Shown here piece by piece: positions 36,109 to 45,497 of a DNA stretch of 64,000 bases. Source of the stretch: Brevibacterium spongiae. GTDB taxonomy: Bacteria > Actinomycetota > Actinomycetes > Actinomycetales > Brevibacteriaceae. The DNA lies in NCBI RefSeq assembly GCF_026168515.1, contig NZ_CP093443.1, positions 1,984,001 to 2,048,000 on the forward strand. Direction: 5' to 3'. How positions within the stretch are numbered: position 1 is the stretch's first letter; every line of letters begins with the position of its first letter. The translations under genes and the position numbers were made by a program. Under the pieces are notes generated by a model. That model was not told the origin of the DNA. It saw only the letters and a program-made list of their open reading frames with translations, and searched no databases.

Positions 36109-37989
36109 TCAGAGGTCGAGATCGGCCTCGAAGTTGCCCTCTTCCAGACGTGCCTTGATGGTCTGCAGGAAGCGTCCCGCATCCGCACCGTCGACCAGCT
36201 GGTGGTTGTAGGTCAACGGCAGGTACACCATGTCGCGGATGGCGATCGACTCGTCGCCATCGGCCGTCTTCACGGCGATGGGGCGACGGACGATGGCACC
36301 CGTGCCGAGGATGCCCATCTGCGGCTGGTTGATGATCGGCGTATCGAACAGCGCACCGACCGAACCGATGTTCGTCACCGTGAAGGTGCCGCCCGAGAGC
36401 TCGTCCGGCATGATCTTGTTGTTGCGCGTCCGGTCAGCGACATCGTCGATGGCCTTGGCGAGGCCTGCGACGCTGAGGTCACCCGCGTCCTTGATCACCG
36501 GGACCAGCAGACCGCGTGGAGTGTCCACGGCGACTGCCAGATGCTCGTGATCGAAGTAGGTGATCTGCTGCGACTCGAGATCGTACTGGGCGTTCACCTT
36601 CGGGTGCACCTGGAGTGCCTCGACGATGGCCTTGGCGAAGAACGGCAGGTAGGTGAGCTTCGAGCCGTGCTTGGACTGGAAGGCTTCCTTGTTCGCCTTG
36701 CGCAGCTTGACGACCTGAGACATATCGACTTCGATGACCTGCGTGAGCTGAGCAGAGACATCGAGGGACTCGCTCATGCGCTTTGCGATGGTCTGCCGGA
36801 TCCGCGAGGCCTTCTCCGTGGTGCCGCGCAGCTTCGCGACCTCTTCGGGGATCTCGACCTTGAACGGAGCCTTCGGCGCACCGCTGGGTGCGGCAGCTGC
36901 GGCGGGTGCCGCGGCAGGTCCGTTCTTCGCAGCGGTCTCGACGTCCTGCTTGCGGATGCGACCGCCGACGCCGGTGCCTGTGACCTGCGAGAGATCCACA
37001 CCCTTCTCACGCGCGAGACGGCGCACGAGCGGAGTGACGTAGGCGGCGTTCTCGCCGACGGTGTCGGCTGCGGCCGGTGCCTGAGCGGCGGCCTCGACGG
37101 GTTCCTCTGCCTGCGCGGCCGAAGCGGCCTGAGCGGAGGATGTCTGAGCCGGCTTGGGAGCGGCCTCCTCCTTCGGCGCTTCCTGCTTGGGCGCTTCCTG
37201 CTTGGGAGCCTCCTGAGCAGGTTCTTCCTGCTTCGGTGCCTCCTCGGCGGGAGCTTCCTCCTTGGCGGGAGCCTCGTCCTTCGGTGCTTCATCGGCGGGG
37301 GCATCGTCCTTGGCGGGTGCTCCGGTGCCGACGCGAGCCAGGGGTGCGCCGACCTCGACGGTCTCGTCCTCTTCGGCCAGGTGTGCCTGGACGGTTCCGG
37401 CGACGGGGGAGGGCACCTCGGTGTCGACCTTGTCGGTGGAGACCTCGAGCAGCGGCTCGTCGACCTCGACTTCTTCGCCGACTTCCTTGAGCCAGCGGGT
37501 CACTGTGCCTTCGGTGACGGATTCGCCGAGAGCAGGCATCGTGATCTCGGTGCCTTCACCGGAGTCTGCCGAGCCTGAGGACGACGCAGCGGGAGCAGAC
37601 TCTTCGGCCTCTTCCTGCGGAGCGGTTTCCTCTGCAGCCGGCGCCGACTCTTCGGCAGGTGCCGAGTCTTCGCCCGAAGCTTCTTCGGCAGGCTCGTCAT
37701 CGGACGAAGCCTCCTCGGCCTCCGGTGCGGAATCGTCGTCGGACGATCCGCTGCCGTCACCGATGTAGGCGAGATCTCCACCGACCTCGACGACATCGTC
37801 TTCGTCGGCGAGGATCTTCTCCAGCGTGCCCGCGTACGGGCTGGGGATCTCTGTGTCGACCTTATCGGTCGACACCTCGAGCAAGGGCTCGTCTACTTCG
37901 ACTTCGTCGCCGACGGACTTGAGCCAACGGGTGACCGTGCCCTCTGTGACCGACTCTCCGAGAGCCGGCATCTGAACGGAATTCGACAT
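36109..37989 (-). CDS. sucB: Dihydrolipoamide acyltransferase (E2), two lipoyl domains
   Basis: A 626-residue E2 with two nearly identical lipoyl domains (about 3-77 and 148-222) whose lipoylated lysines are Lys43 and Lys187 in STDKVDTE. Long Ala/Pro/Glu linkers follow (Asp/Glu-rich between lipoyl domains, APKQE repeats after the second). A peripheral-subunit-binding domain lies near 318-353 ([20 protein letters not shown]) and the catalytic domain ends with the NHQLVDG motif. In actinobacteria this E2 serves pyruvate dehydrogenase and related complexes; it is annotated both sucB and aceF/dlaT. It is 21 bp downstream of lpd. Confidence 0.94.
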   Translation of the reverse strand: MSNSVQMPALGESVTEGTVTRWLKSVGDEVEVDEPLLEVSTDKVDTEIPSPYAGTLEKILADEDDVVEVGGDLAYIGDGSGSSDDDSAPEAEEASSDDEPAEEASGEDSAPAEESAPAAEETAPQEEAEESAPAASSSGSADSGEGTEITMPALGESVTEGTVTRWLKEVGEEVEVDEPLLEVSTDKVDTEVPSPVAGTVQAHLAEEDETVEVGAPLARVGTGAPAKDDAPADEAPKDEAPAKEEAPAEEAPKQEEPAQEAPKQEAPKQEAPKEEAAPKPAQTSSAQAASAAQAEEPVEAAAQAPAAADTVGENAAYVTPLVRRLAREKGVDLSQVTGTGVGGRIRKQDVETAAKNGPAAAPAAAAAPSGAPKAPFKVEIPEEVAKLRGTTEKASRIRQTIAKRMSESLDVSAQLTQVIEVDMSQVVKLRKANKEAFQSKHGSKLTYLPFFAKAIVEALQVHPKVNAQYDLESQQITYFDHEHLAVAVDTPRGLLVPVIKDAGDLSVAGLAKAIDDVADRTRNNKIMPDELSGGTFTVTNIGSVGALFDTPIINQPQMGILGTGAIVRRPIAVKTADGDESIAIRDMVYLPLTYNHQLVDGADAGRFLQTIKARLEEGNFEADLDL

Positions 37990-38010
37990 GAGTTTTTCTC
38001 TCCTCGGATC

Positions 38011-39399
38011 TTATGAGTGGAAGTGCAGGGGTTTGCCGGCCAGGGCCAGGTGGGCTTCGCCGATGGCTTCGTTCTGCGTGGGGTGCGCGTGGATGAGCTG
38101 CGCGACTTCCTCGGGGAAAGCCTCCCAGTTGACGATGAGCTGAGCTTCGCCGGCCTGCTCGGACAAGCGTGCGCCGATGCCGTGGACACCGACGACCGGG
38201 CCGTCCTTCTCGCGGATGACCTTGATGAGTCCCGTGGTGCCGAGGATGACGGACTTGCCGTTGCCGCCGAGGTTGTATTCGAGCGATTCGACCTGATCCT
38301 TGCCGTACTTCTCTTCGGCCTGAGCCGAGGAGAGTCCGACGGAGAAGATCTCCGGCTCGCAGTAGGTGACGCGGGGGATGCCCGATTCGAGCACGGGCAC
38401 CGGCTTCAGACCGGCGATCTCCTCGGCGATGAAGATTCCCTGGCCGAAGGCACGGTGTGCCAGCTGCAGGCCCGGAACGATGTCGCCGCAGGCGTAGATG
38501 TTGCCGACGCCGGTGTGGAGACGCTCGTTGGCGAGGACGAATCCGCGATCCATCGGGATGCCCTGCTCTTCGAATCCGAAGCCTTCGGTGACCGGGCCGC
38601 GGCCCACTGCCACGAGGAGGTACTCGGCTTCGAGAGTAGATCCGTCTTCGAGGGTGACCTTGACGCCGTCAGCGGTCTCTTCGACTCCCTTGAACATGAC
38701 ACCGAGCTTGAAGCCGATCTTGCGCTTCTTGAAGGCGCGTTCGAGGTTCTTCGAGATCGTCTCGTCCTCGTTCGCGACGAGGTGCTTGAGTCCTTCGACG
38801 ATCGTGACGTCGGCTCCGAAGGACTTCCAGACGCTGGCGAACTCGACGCCGATGACGCCGCCGCCGAGCACGATGGCCGAGTTCGGCACCTTGTCCAGCT
38901 GCAGCGCCTCGGTGCTCGTGATCACGCGGTCGGTGATCTCGAGTCCGATGGTCTTCGAGGTCGAACCGGTCGAGAGCAGGACGTTCGTGCCCTTGACGGT
39001 GTGGTTGCCGTCTTCGCCCGAGACTTCGACGGTGTCCTTGCCGACGAGCTTGCCGGTGCCGAAGTAGGTGTCGATGCCGCGGGCCTTGACCAGGCCCTGC
39101 AGTCCCTTGTAGTTGCGGGTGATGACCCCGTCCTTGTACTCGAGCACCTTGCTCATGTCGATGCCCTTGAACTCGGCTTCGACGCCGAATGCTGCGGAGT
39201 CCTTAGCCGAGTCGGCGACCTCTGCTGCATGCAGAAGAGCCTTCGTCGGCACGCAGCCACGGTGGAGGCATGTGCCGCCAACCTTGTCGCGTTCGATCAG
39301 AGCGACCTTCATGTCGAGTTCTGCGGCTCGCAGAGCAGCGGCGTAACCGCCGGTTCCGCCGCCCAGGACGACAAGGTCGTAGGTCAATGAATCACTCAC
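38011..39399 (-). CDS. lpdA: Dihydrolipoyl dehydrogenase (E3)
   Basis: A 462-residue flavoprotein that reoxidises dihydrolipoamide on E2 and reduces NAD. It has the FAD motif VVLGGGTGGYAAALRAA, the redox pair in GGTCLHRGCVPTK, the NAD motif VLGGGVIGVEFASVW and the C-terminal His-Glu pair in HAHPTQNEAI. The GTG start is set by AGGAG 6 nt upstream. It forms an operon with the downstream E2 gene. Confidence 0.96.
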   Translation of the reverse strand: MSDSLTYDLVVLGGGTGGYAAALRAAELDMKVALIERDKVGGTCLHRGCVPTKALLHAAEVADSAKDSAAFGVEAEFKGIDMSKVLEYKDGVITRNYKGLQGLVKARGIDTYFGTGKLVGKDTVEVSGEDGNHTVKGTNVLLSTGSTSKTIGLEITDRVITSTEALQLDKVPNSAIVLGGGVIGVEFASVWKSFGADVTIVEGLKHLVANEDETISKNLERAFKKRKIGFKLGVMFKGVEETADGVKVTLEDGSTLEAEYLLVAVGRGPVTEGFGFEEQGIPMDRGFVLANERLHTGVGNIYACGDIVPGLQLAHRAFGQGIFIAEEIAGLKPVPVLESGIPRVTYCEPEIFSVGLSSAQAEEKYGKDQVESLEYNLGGNGKSVILGTTGLIKVIREKDGPVVGVHGIGARLSEQAGEAQLIVNWEAFPEEVAQLIHAHPTQNEAIGEAHLALAGKPLHFHS

Positions 39400-39565
39400 G
39401 GATTACTCCTCGTAGCTGTGAATAAGACTGCGCTAAGCAGCTTTCTGTCTTATCTTTCCACTTTTCTCGCCTGTGGCGAAAGGAAACGCTGTCTGATTGG
39501 ACACAGGTGGGGATGATCACGTTCCCGTCGACAGCGTGTAGAACTTCGTCGTTCCGCCCCCTTGC

Positions 39566-41035
39566 TCAGCCCTTCGCGATTTCGATGAGCGTGCGCACGG
39601 CAGCACCGGTTGCCGCCTTCGGGGTGTAGCCGAAGGGTGCGGACCCGTTGAAGCTGGGTCCGGCGATGTCGATGTGCGCCCACGCGGTGTCCTCACCGAC
39701 GAATTCGCGCAGGAATGCCGCCGCGGCGAGCATCCCGCCGGGCCGGGGCCCGGAGTTCGTGAGATCAGCCGCGGTGGAGTCGAAGCCTGCGAGCATCTCC
39801 TCCGGGATCGGCATCGCCCACATGTTCTCGCCGGCGGCCGCCGCAGCAGCGGTGACTTCGTTCCGGGCAGGTTCGGATCCCATGACACCCGAGGTCCGTT
39901 CGCCGAGGGCGACGATCTGTGCGCCGGTGAGAGTGGCGACATCGATGAGCAGATCGGGTTTTTCGGCATCGGCGTCGGTGAGAGCATCGGCGAGGACGAG
40001 TCGGCCCTCGGCATCGGTGTTCGTGACCTCGACCTTCTTGCCGCTGCGCATCGTGAGCACATCGCTGGGACGCTGTGCCGAGGAGCCGGGCATGTTCTCT
40101 GCTAACGGCAGCCAGGCGGTCACCCGCACGGGCAGTCCGAGGTCGGCGATGCCGAACAGCGCCTGCACGACAGCGGCCGAACCGGCCATATCGGACTTCA
40201 TGTCCTCCATGCTCTTCGCGGGCTTGAGCGAGATGCCGCCGGAATCGAAGGTGATGCCCTTGCCGACGAAGCTGAGATGACGCTTCGCGCCCCTCGGGGC
40301 GTATTCGACCTTGACGAGCCGTGGGCCCCGGGTCGAACCCTGTCCCACTCCGATGATCCCGCCGTAGCCGCCGGCCTTGAGCTCCTTGTCACCCAAGACG
40401 GTGACCTTGAGCTTGCGCTCCTTGGCCTGGGTCTTCACGATTTCGGCATAGGACTCGGGGTAGAGGTCCAGGGGAGGAGTGTTGACGAGGTCGCGGGCAC
40501 GGTTCGTCGCGGCCGCGATCACGGCACCGGCCGCGTGGGCGGCGGCGAAGGTCTTGCCCTTGGGCCCGATCACCGTGATCTCGCCCGGTGTCGCGCCCTC
40601 GCTGCGGTATTCGAGGAACCTGTAGGCGCCGAGCCCGGCACCCACGGTGACGGCTTCGACTTCGGCGGGGGTGGCAGTCGGCAGCGCCAGCGCGATCGAG
40701 GCGACGCCGTCGAGTGTGCGCAGGGCGGCGCCTGCGGCACGACGCAGCGCCTCCTGAGTGGCGGCGACATCCTCGGCGGAGGCATCGAAGTCTCCGAGGC
40801 CGACGAGCAGGACGGAGCCCGCGGCAACGCCCTTCGGTGCGGGAACTCGGGCGGTGGATCCGGCCTTTCCGGTGAACCCGATGGCCTGCGCAGCTTCGTC
40901 GAGCGCAGTTCGCGCGGTTTTCGCTCCGTCGAGTCCGAGGACCGCCGAATCCGCTGTGCCCAACACCAGCACGGAGGCGGTGGCCTTCAGCGGTGAGGTC
41001 GTGGAATAGCTGCTTGTGGTGGATGCACCAGCCAT
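39566..41035 (-). CDS. pepA: Leucyl aminopeptidase (M17)
   Basis: A 489-residue cytosol aminopeptidase. The M17 signature NTDAEGRLVLADAL is present, with metal-binding KGITFDSGGISLKPA and the GSAAVVQALF segment. It releases N-terminal residues and may cleave Cys-Gly. The ATG at 41035 has AAGGGA upstream; the longer frame upstream lacks homology. It precedes lpd on the same strand by 166 bp and is divergent from pyrD. Confidence 0.95.
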   Translation of the reverse strand: MAGASTTSSYSTTSPLKATASVLVLGTADSAVLGLDGAKTARTALDEAAQAIGFTGKAGSTARVPAPKGVAAGSVLLVGLGDFDASAEDVAATQEALRRAAGAALRTLDGVASIALALPTATPAEVEAVTVGAGLGAYRFLEYRSEGATPGEITVIGPKGKTFAAAHAAGAVIAAATNRARDLVNTPPLDLYPESYAEIVKTQAKERKLKVTVLGDKELKAGGYGGIIGVGQGSTRGPRLVKVEYAPRGAKRHLSFVGKGITFDSGGISLKPAKSMEDMKSDMAGSAAVVQALFGIADLGLPVRVTAWLPLAENMPGSSAQRPSDVLTMRSGKKVEVTNTDAEGRLVLADALTDADAEKPDLLIDVATLTGAQIVALGERTSGVMGSEPARNEVTAAAAAAGENMWAMPIPEEMLAGFDSTAADLTNSGPRPGGMLAAAAFLREFVGEDTAWAHIDIAGPSFNGSAPFGYTPKAATGAAVRTLIEIAKG

Positions 41036-41120
41036 GAGTTCCCTTTCAGTCGTCTTTGAACGTTGATTCGATCCTAATGCCAATCAAGGCGGGATGCGGA
41101 AAGGGCGGTCGACTGTGACA

Positions 41121-41126
41121 TATTCT
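41121..41126 (+). promoter_or_regulatory. -10 element of pyrD
   Basis: TATTCT lies 6 nt before the GTG start of pyrD, which supports that start and a leaderless transcript. Confidence 0.5.
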
Positions 41127-41132
41127 GGGGTC

Positions 41133-42239
41133 GTGTACTCATTGATCTTCAGACTCCTCTTCGCACCGATGGATGCCGAACGGGCCCATCACCTCTCGTT
41201 CACCGCACTGCGGGCACTCGATTCCGTGCCCCTGCTCGGGCGCGTGCTGCGCTTCATCTGCGGACGCGGAACCGTTCGGTCCGCAGATGTGCTCGGTCTG
41301 CCGTTTCCCAACCGGGTGGGCCTGGCCGCCGGCTTCGACAAGAACGGCGTCGGAGTCCGCGCCCTGTCCATGCTGGGCTTCGGGCATATCGAGGTCGGCA
41401 CGATCACCGCACACGCGCAGCCCGGCAATGACCGACCGCGCCTGTTCCGGCTGCGGGAGAACCTCGCGCTGCTCAACCGCATGGGCTTCAACAACGACGG
41501 TTCCAGGCAGGCATCGTTCAACATCGCCTCCGAGCGGAAGAAGATCGACGCACTGCCGGCCCGCCTGCGCCCGATCGTCGGGATCAACATCGGCAAGACG
41601 AAGATCGTCGAGGCGGCCGACGCGGTCTCCGATTATGCGGCGTCGACCCGGGTGCTCGCACCGCTCGCCGACTACCTCGTCATCAACGTGAGCTCGCCGA
41701 ACACGCCGGGTCTGCGGGATCTGCAATCGGTGGGCAGTTTGGAGCCGATCATCACCGCAGTCCGCGACACCGCCGCCGAGGTGGTGGAGAATCCGCGCTC
41801 CACGCTCGGTCATGTGCCCCTGCTGGTGAAGATCGCCCCCGACCTCGCCGACGATGACGTCGTCGAGATCTGCGATCTCGCGCTGCGCTCCGGTGTCGAC
41901 GGGCTCATCACGACGAACACGACGATCAACCGGTCCGTGCTCGAGGGCCGAGAGGCCGCGTTCGCCGAGGCCGAGGCCGGGGGCATCTCCGGTCGCCCCG
42001 TGGCCGACCGGTCGCTTGAGGTGCTGCGACTGGTGAAGAAGCATGTGGGCAAGGAGCTCACCGTCATCTCCGTCGGGGGAGTCGCGGACGCGAAAGACGC
42101 CCGGGCACGAGTGGCCGCGGGCGCCGATCTGGTTCAGGTCTATTCGGAGATGATCTACTCCGGTCCGTTCTTCCCCGGCCGCGTCATCCGCGGCCTCGAG
42201 TCGAGCCGACTGCTCACTCGGGGTACTGGCGGCGCTTGA
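41133..42239 (+). CDS. pyrD: Dihydroorotate dehydrogenase (quinone), class 2
   Basis: A 368-residue membrane-associated flavoenzyme of pyrimidine synthesis. The N-terminal amphipathic helix (VYSLIFRLLFAPMDAERAHH) is the class 2 quinone-access region. FMN/substrate motifs include GLAAGFDKNG, INVSSPNTPGLRDLQ with the catalytic serine, and the TTNTTI region. I use the GTG at 41133, directly after the -10, because it begins the conserved helix. Its 3' end overlaps the convergent DUF3043 gene by 26 bp. Confidence 0.95.
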   Translation: MYSLIFRLLFAPMDAERAHHLSFTALRALDSVPLLGRVLRFICGRGTVRSADVLGLPFPNRVGLAAGFDKNGVGVRALSMLGFGHIEVGTITAHAQPGNDRPRLFRLRENLALLNRMGFNNDGSRQASFNIASERKKIDALPARLRPIVGINIGKTKIVEAADAVSDYAASTRVLAPLADYLVINVSSPNTPGLRDLQSVGSLEPIITAVRDTAAEVVENPRSTLGHVPLLVKIAPDLADDDVVEICDLALRSGVDGLITTNTTINRSVLEGREAAFAEAEAGGISGRPVADRSLEVLRLVKKHVGKELTVISVGGVADAKDARARVAAGADLVQVYSEMIYSGPFFPGRVIRGLESSRLLTRGTGGA

Positions 42240-42834
42240 CCTGTGGTTTGGGCATGCGCAGCGGACGCAGCTGGATGCTGCGCATAATCGCATAGAACGT
42301 GATCCCGCGTTCGACCTCGCCGAACTTGTTGCGCAGCCGGTTCTTCAGGATGTAGTTGAGCACGAATCCGTCGAGGATGATGAGGGCGATGAGCCCCCAT
42401 ACGGCATAGGTGAAGTACTGCTGGATCTGCACCGGCTGAGTGAAGGCGATGACGAGGATGAGGATCGCGGCAGGGATGAAGATCTCCCCGATCGAGAACC
42501 GGGCATCGACGTAGTCGCGGATGTAGCGGCGCTGCGGACCCCTGTCGCGGCGGGTGAGGTACTTCTCCTCACCGTTCATCATGCCGATGCGCGCGCGATC
42601 ACGCTCCTGCCGCTGCTGTTCCTTGGCCTTCTTGTTCGCAACTTTGCGATCCTTATTCACCAAGGGCTGACGGCGCGCAGACTCCTGTTGGCTGCGCTTG
42701 GGCGTGGGCCGTCCCTTCTTCTCCTCCGCAACGCGCCGGGCGTCGGCTTCTGCGGAGTGGTCATCATGGGCTGGCTGAGGGGCAGAGGATTCGTCCTCCG
42801 CGCGCGATTTTTTGCTTCCGAACACGAGATGCAT
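42214..42834 (-). CDS. DUF3043 membrane protein
   Basis: A 206-residue protein. The N-terminal half is very basic and probably disordered (KKGRPTPKRSQQESARRQ), followed by GEEKYLTRRDRGPQRRYIRDYVDARFS, the hallmark of the actinobacterial DUF3043 family. Two membrane helices follow (IFIPAAILILVIAF and TYAVWGLIALIILDGF). Function is unknown. The stop lies inside pyrD (26-bp overlap), and the start is only 14 bp from that of the divergent dipeptidase. Confidence 0.85.
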   Translation of the reverse strand: MHLVFGSKKSRAEDESSAPQPAHDDHSAEADARRVAEEKKGRPTPKRSQQESARRQPLVNKDRKVANKKAKEQQRQERDRARIGMMNGEEKYLTRRDRGPQRRYIRDYVDARFSIGEIFIPAAILILVIAFTQPVQIQQYFTYAVWGLIALIILDGFVLNYILKNRLRNKFGEVERGITFYAIMRSIQLRPLRMPKPQVKRRQYPE

Positions 42835-42848
42835 ACTACCTTTGGAGA

Positions 42849-44225
42849 ATGAGCGAATCGACTTCAGCACTTGACAGTGCACAATTGCACGCCGAATTGG
42901 ACACCATCTTCGATGAGGTCCTCACCGATCTCACCGATCTCGTGGCGATCCCGTCCGTGGCGTGGCCGAGCTTCGACGCCGCCAACGTCACCGCCAGCGC
43001 CGAGGCGGTCGCAGGCCTGGCACGGCAGCTCGGACTCGAGACCGAGATACTCACCGCCCAGCAGGACGACGGCACCGACGGCTACCCGGCCGTGGTCGCC
43101 TCGGTGCCGGCTCCCGCCGGGGCCCTGACCGTCCTGCTCTACGCTCACCACGACGTGCAACCGCCCGGACGCGCGGAGGACTGGAACACCGAGCCCTTCG
43201 TCGCCACTCGCAAGGGGGACCGGCTCTTCGGCCGCGGAGCTGCCGATGACAAGGCCGGCATCATGGTCCACCTCACCGCTCTGCGGCTGCTGGCCGACCG
43301 CCTCGGCGTGGGTGTCACTCTCTTCTTCGAAGGCGAGGAGGAGGCGGGCAGCCCGAGTTTCCGGAACTTCCTCGAGACCTACCGGGACCGTCTGCGCTCC
43401 GATGTCATCGTCGTCGCCGATTCGGGAAACTGGGCGGCCGGCACGCCGGCGCTGACGACGAGCCTGCGGGGGATGTGCGCGATCGAGTTCGAGATCTCCA
43501 CCCTCGATCACGCGGTGCACTCCGGCATGTACGGAGGAGTCGCACCCGATGCGATGCTCGCGATGACCAAAGTGCTGGCCAGCCTCCACGATGACAACGG
43601 CTCCGTCGCCGTTGCCGGACTCCATACGGAGCGCGAGTCCGACATCGACTACGACGAGGCGACCCTGCGCACCGACTCGGGCGTGCTCGAGTCCACGGAG
43701 CTCATCGGTGCCGGAACGCTTGCCTCACGTCTGTGGACGCAGCCTGCGATCACCGTCATCGGCCTCGACATCCCCGACGTCGATGTCTCTTCGAACACGC
43801 TGCAGTCCTCACTCAGAGCCAAGCTGTCGATCCGCCTCGCACCGGGGGACACACCTGCCTCGGCGGTCCGGGCCGTGGAGGAGCACCTGCGGGCGAACCT
43901 GCCCTTCGGTGCGCAGCTGAGCATCGGTGAGACCGAGGGCGGCAGCCCGTGGCGCGCCGACGAAACCGATCCGGTCGTGCAGACGGCGCGCCAGGCGCTC
44001 ACAGATGCGTGGGGGACCGATTCGGTGACGATGGGCATCGGCGGCTCGATCCCATTCATCGCGGACCTGCTGGAGGTCTTCCCGGGCGCATCGATCCTCG
44101 TCACCGGCGTCGAAGACCCGGATGCTCGAGCTCACAGCGCCAACGAATCGCTCTATCTGCCCGATTTCAAGGCGGCGATCGTCGCCGAGGCGCTGCTGCT
44201 CCAGCGACTCGCACCGGCACAGTGA
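42849..44225 (+). CDS. M20-family dipeptidase
   Basis: A 458-residue zinc metallopeptidase of the M20 family (ArgE/DapE/carnosinase type). Metal and catalytic residues are visible in LLYAHHDVQPPGR, GRGAADDKAG and FEGEEEAGSPSF, and the dimerisation domain contains DHAVHSGMYGG. It hydrolyses dipeptides or acyl-amino acids; the substrate is not readable. The start is only 14 bp from the divergent DUF3043 start, so the two promoters must lie within the opposite coding regions or overlap fully. Confidence 0.9.
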   Translation: MSESTSALDSAQLHAELDTIFDEVLTDLTDLVAIPSVAWPSFDAANVTASAEAVAGLARQLGLETEILTAQQDDGTDGYPAVVASVPAPAGALTVLLYAHHDVQPPGRAEDWNTEPFVATRKGDRLFGRGAADDKAGIMVHLTALRLLADRLGVGVTLFFEGEEEAGSPSFRNFLETYRDRLRSDVIVVADSGNWAAGTPALTTSLRGMCAIEFEISTLDHAVHSGMYGGVAPDAMLAMTKVLASLHDDNGSVAVAGLHTERESDIDYDEATLRTDSGVLESTELIGAGTLASRLWTQPAITVIGLDIPDVDVSSNTLQSSLRAKLSIRLAPGDTPASAVRAVEEHLRANLPFGAQLSIGETEGGSPWRADETDPVVQTARQALTDAWGTDSVTMGIGGSIPFIADLLEVFPGASILVTGVEDPDARAHSANESLYLPDFKAAIVAEALLLQRLAPAQ

Positions 44226-44303
44226 GAGAAACGGGAATAGGAACACCCACCGTGACGTTGTTCGCGGTGTAGCCTGGGGACAGGAACGTGAGAAGGAGTA
44301 ACC

Positions 44304-44657
44304 ATGACTGTGACCGATAAAGCCGAAGCCACCCACGAGGTGGAGCTGTCGTCGACCGCTGCCGACAAGGTCCGCAGCCTGCTCGAGCAGGAAGGTCGCG
44401 ATGACCTGCGTCTGCGCGTGGCCGTCCAGCCCGGAGGCTGCTCCGGACTGATCTACCAGCTGTACTTCGATGAGCGCTACCTCGACGGTGACGCTGTGCG
44501 GAACTTCGACGGAGTCGAGGTCATCGTCGATCGGATGAGCGTTCCCTACCTCAGCGGATCGACGATCGACTTCTCGGACACCATCGAGAAGCAGGGCTTC
44601 ACCATCGACAACCCGAACGCCGGCGGATCCTGCGCCTGCGGAGACTCGTTCCACTGA
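44304..44657 (+). CDS. erpA: Iron-sulfur cluster insertion protein (ErpA/HesB type)
   Basis: A 117-residue A-type Fe-S carrier. The three cluster cysteines are in PGGCSGLIYQ and near the C-terminus in GGSCACGDSF. It transfers Fe-S clusters to apo-enzymes; BioB and LipA in this window are plausible clients by family knowledge. A strong ribosome site (AGAAGGAG) precedes the ATG. It lies 32 bp upstream of aat and probably shares a transcript. Mycobacterium has the same protein near the cta genes. Confidence 0.93.
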   Translation: MTVTDKAEATHEVELSSTAADKVRSLLEQEGRDDLRLRVAVQPGGCSGLIYQLYFDERYLDGDAVRNFDGVEVIVDRMSVPYLSGSTIDFSDTIEKQGFTIDNPNAGGSCACGDSFH

Positions 44658-44689
44658 TCAGCCGCGGCTGACGAGGAGGATCGCTTCTC

Positions 44690-45388
44690 ATGGACCTGGA
44701 GGATCTGCGTGCCGTGTCGTACACGGCCACGCAGCCCCAGGTCCTTTCTGCGTACAGAGCAGGATTGTTCCCGATGGGCGTCGGCGTCCGCGGCACCGGT
44801 CGCATGGGCTGGTGGGCTCCGCGACGACGCGGAGTGCTGCTGCCCGGAGACATCAGGGTCACGAAGAGCCTGCGGAAATCGATGAAGCACTTCGACTACA
44901 GCACGGACCGCGCCTTCGAGCAGGTCATGCGTGCGTGTGCCGACCCGAATCGGCTCGGCACCTGGATCACAGAGGACATCATCACCCTCTATCGCGGCCT
45001 GCACGACGACGGTTGGGCACACTCGGTCGAAGTGTGGTCCGATGGCGAGCTCGTCGGGGGACTCTACGGTGTCGCCATCGGATCGTTCTTCGCCGGCGAG
45101 TCGATGTTCCACACGGCCAGAGACGCCTCGAAGGCCGCTCTGGCGCACCTCGTCGGCCTCTTCGACGACAGAGACTATTCGCTGCCGAACGGCGCTGCGA
45201 CCTCGGCGGATGCTTCAGTCACCGCAGCAGATCCTAGGCCGAGGCCAGGGGAGTGGCTCATCGACACACAGTGGCAGACATCACACCTGGAGAGCCTCGG
45301 CGTGTCGGAGATCGGCGGTCTCGAGTACTCCGCACGGCTAGATTCCGCGCTCCGGGGCAAAATCTGTCAGGGTATTCTCAACAAATGA
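44690..45388 (+). CDS. aat: Leucyl/phenylalanyl-tRNA-protein transferase
   Basis: A 232-residue Aat that adds Leu or Phe to proteins with N-terminal Arg or Lys, marking them for ClpS/ClpAP degradation (N-end rule). Family motifs are AYRAGLFPMG near the N-terminus, WWAPRRRGVL and GESMFHTARDASK. The presence of aat suggests a functional N-degron branch in this actinobacterium. It is downstream of erpA; the ctaC operon begins 109 bp later. Confidence 0.93.
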   Translation: MDLEDLRAVSYTATQPQVLSAYRAGLFPMGVGVRGTGRMGWWAPRRRGVLLPGDIRVTKSLRKSMKHFDYSTDRAFEQVMRACADPNRLGTWITEDIITLYRGLHDDGWAHSVEVWSDGELVGGLYGVAIGSFFAGESMFHTARDASKAALAHLVGLFDDRDYSLPNGAATSADASVTAADPRPRPGEWLIDTQWQTSHLESLGVSEIGGLEYSARLDSALRGKICQGILNK

Positions 45389-45401
45389 ACACCTGCGGGT
45401 G

Positions 45402-45421
45402 AATTTCTACCGCCTGTAGCG
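45402..45421 (+). promoter_or_regulatory. Shared bc1-aa3 promoter motif, ctaC copy
   Basis: AATTTCTAC-N4-TGTAGCG, 77 bp before the ctaC start and directly before a -10-like TAGTCT (45423-45428). The same 16 specified bases occur at 59281-59300 in front of ctaE. Here it is part of a dyad CTACCGC-N5-GCGGTAG. Confidence 0.65.
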
Positions 45422-45497
45422 GTAGTCTTATGGATGACAGAGTAAGTACACGTCTCTCGGCCTGACCAGAGACGAAGAACGTTGTGAAAGGCTGCAC

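Noticed and set aside
36774-37304. Arg/Pro-rich frames and repeats inside the E2 gene
   Set aside because: They are out-of-frame readings of the repetitive Ala/Pro/Glu linkers of the two-lipoyl E2.
38017-39390. 457-codon plus-strand frame opposite lpd
   Set aside because: Antisense shadow of a textbook dihydrolipoyl dehydrogenase.
44304-44657. IscA rather than ErpA identity for the Fe-S carrier
   Set aside because: Sequence alone does not separate the A-type carriers firmly; no isc/suf genes are adjacent, so the ErpA-type label was kept with that caveat.
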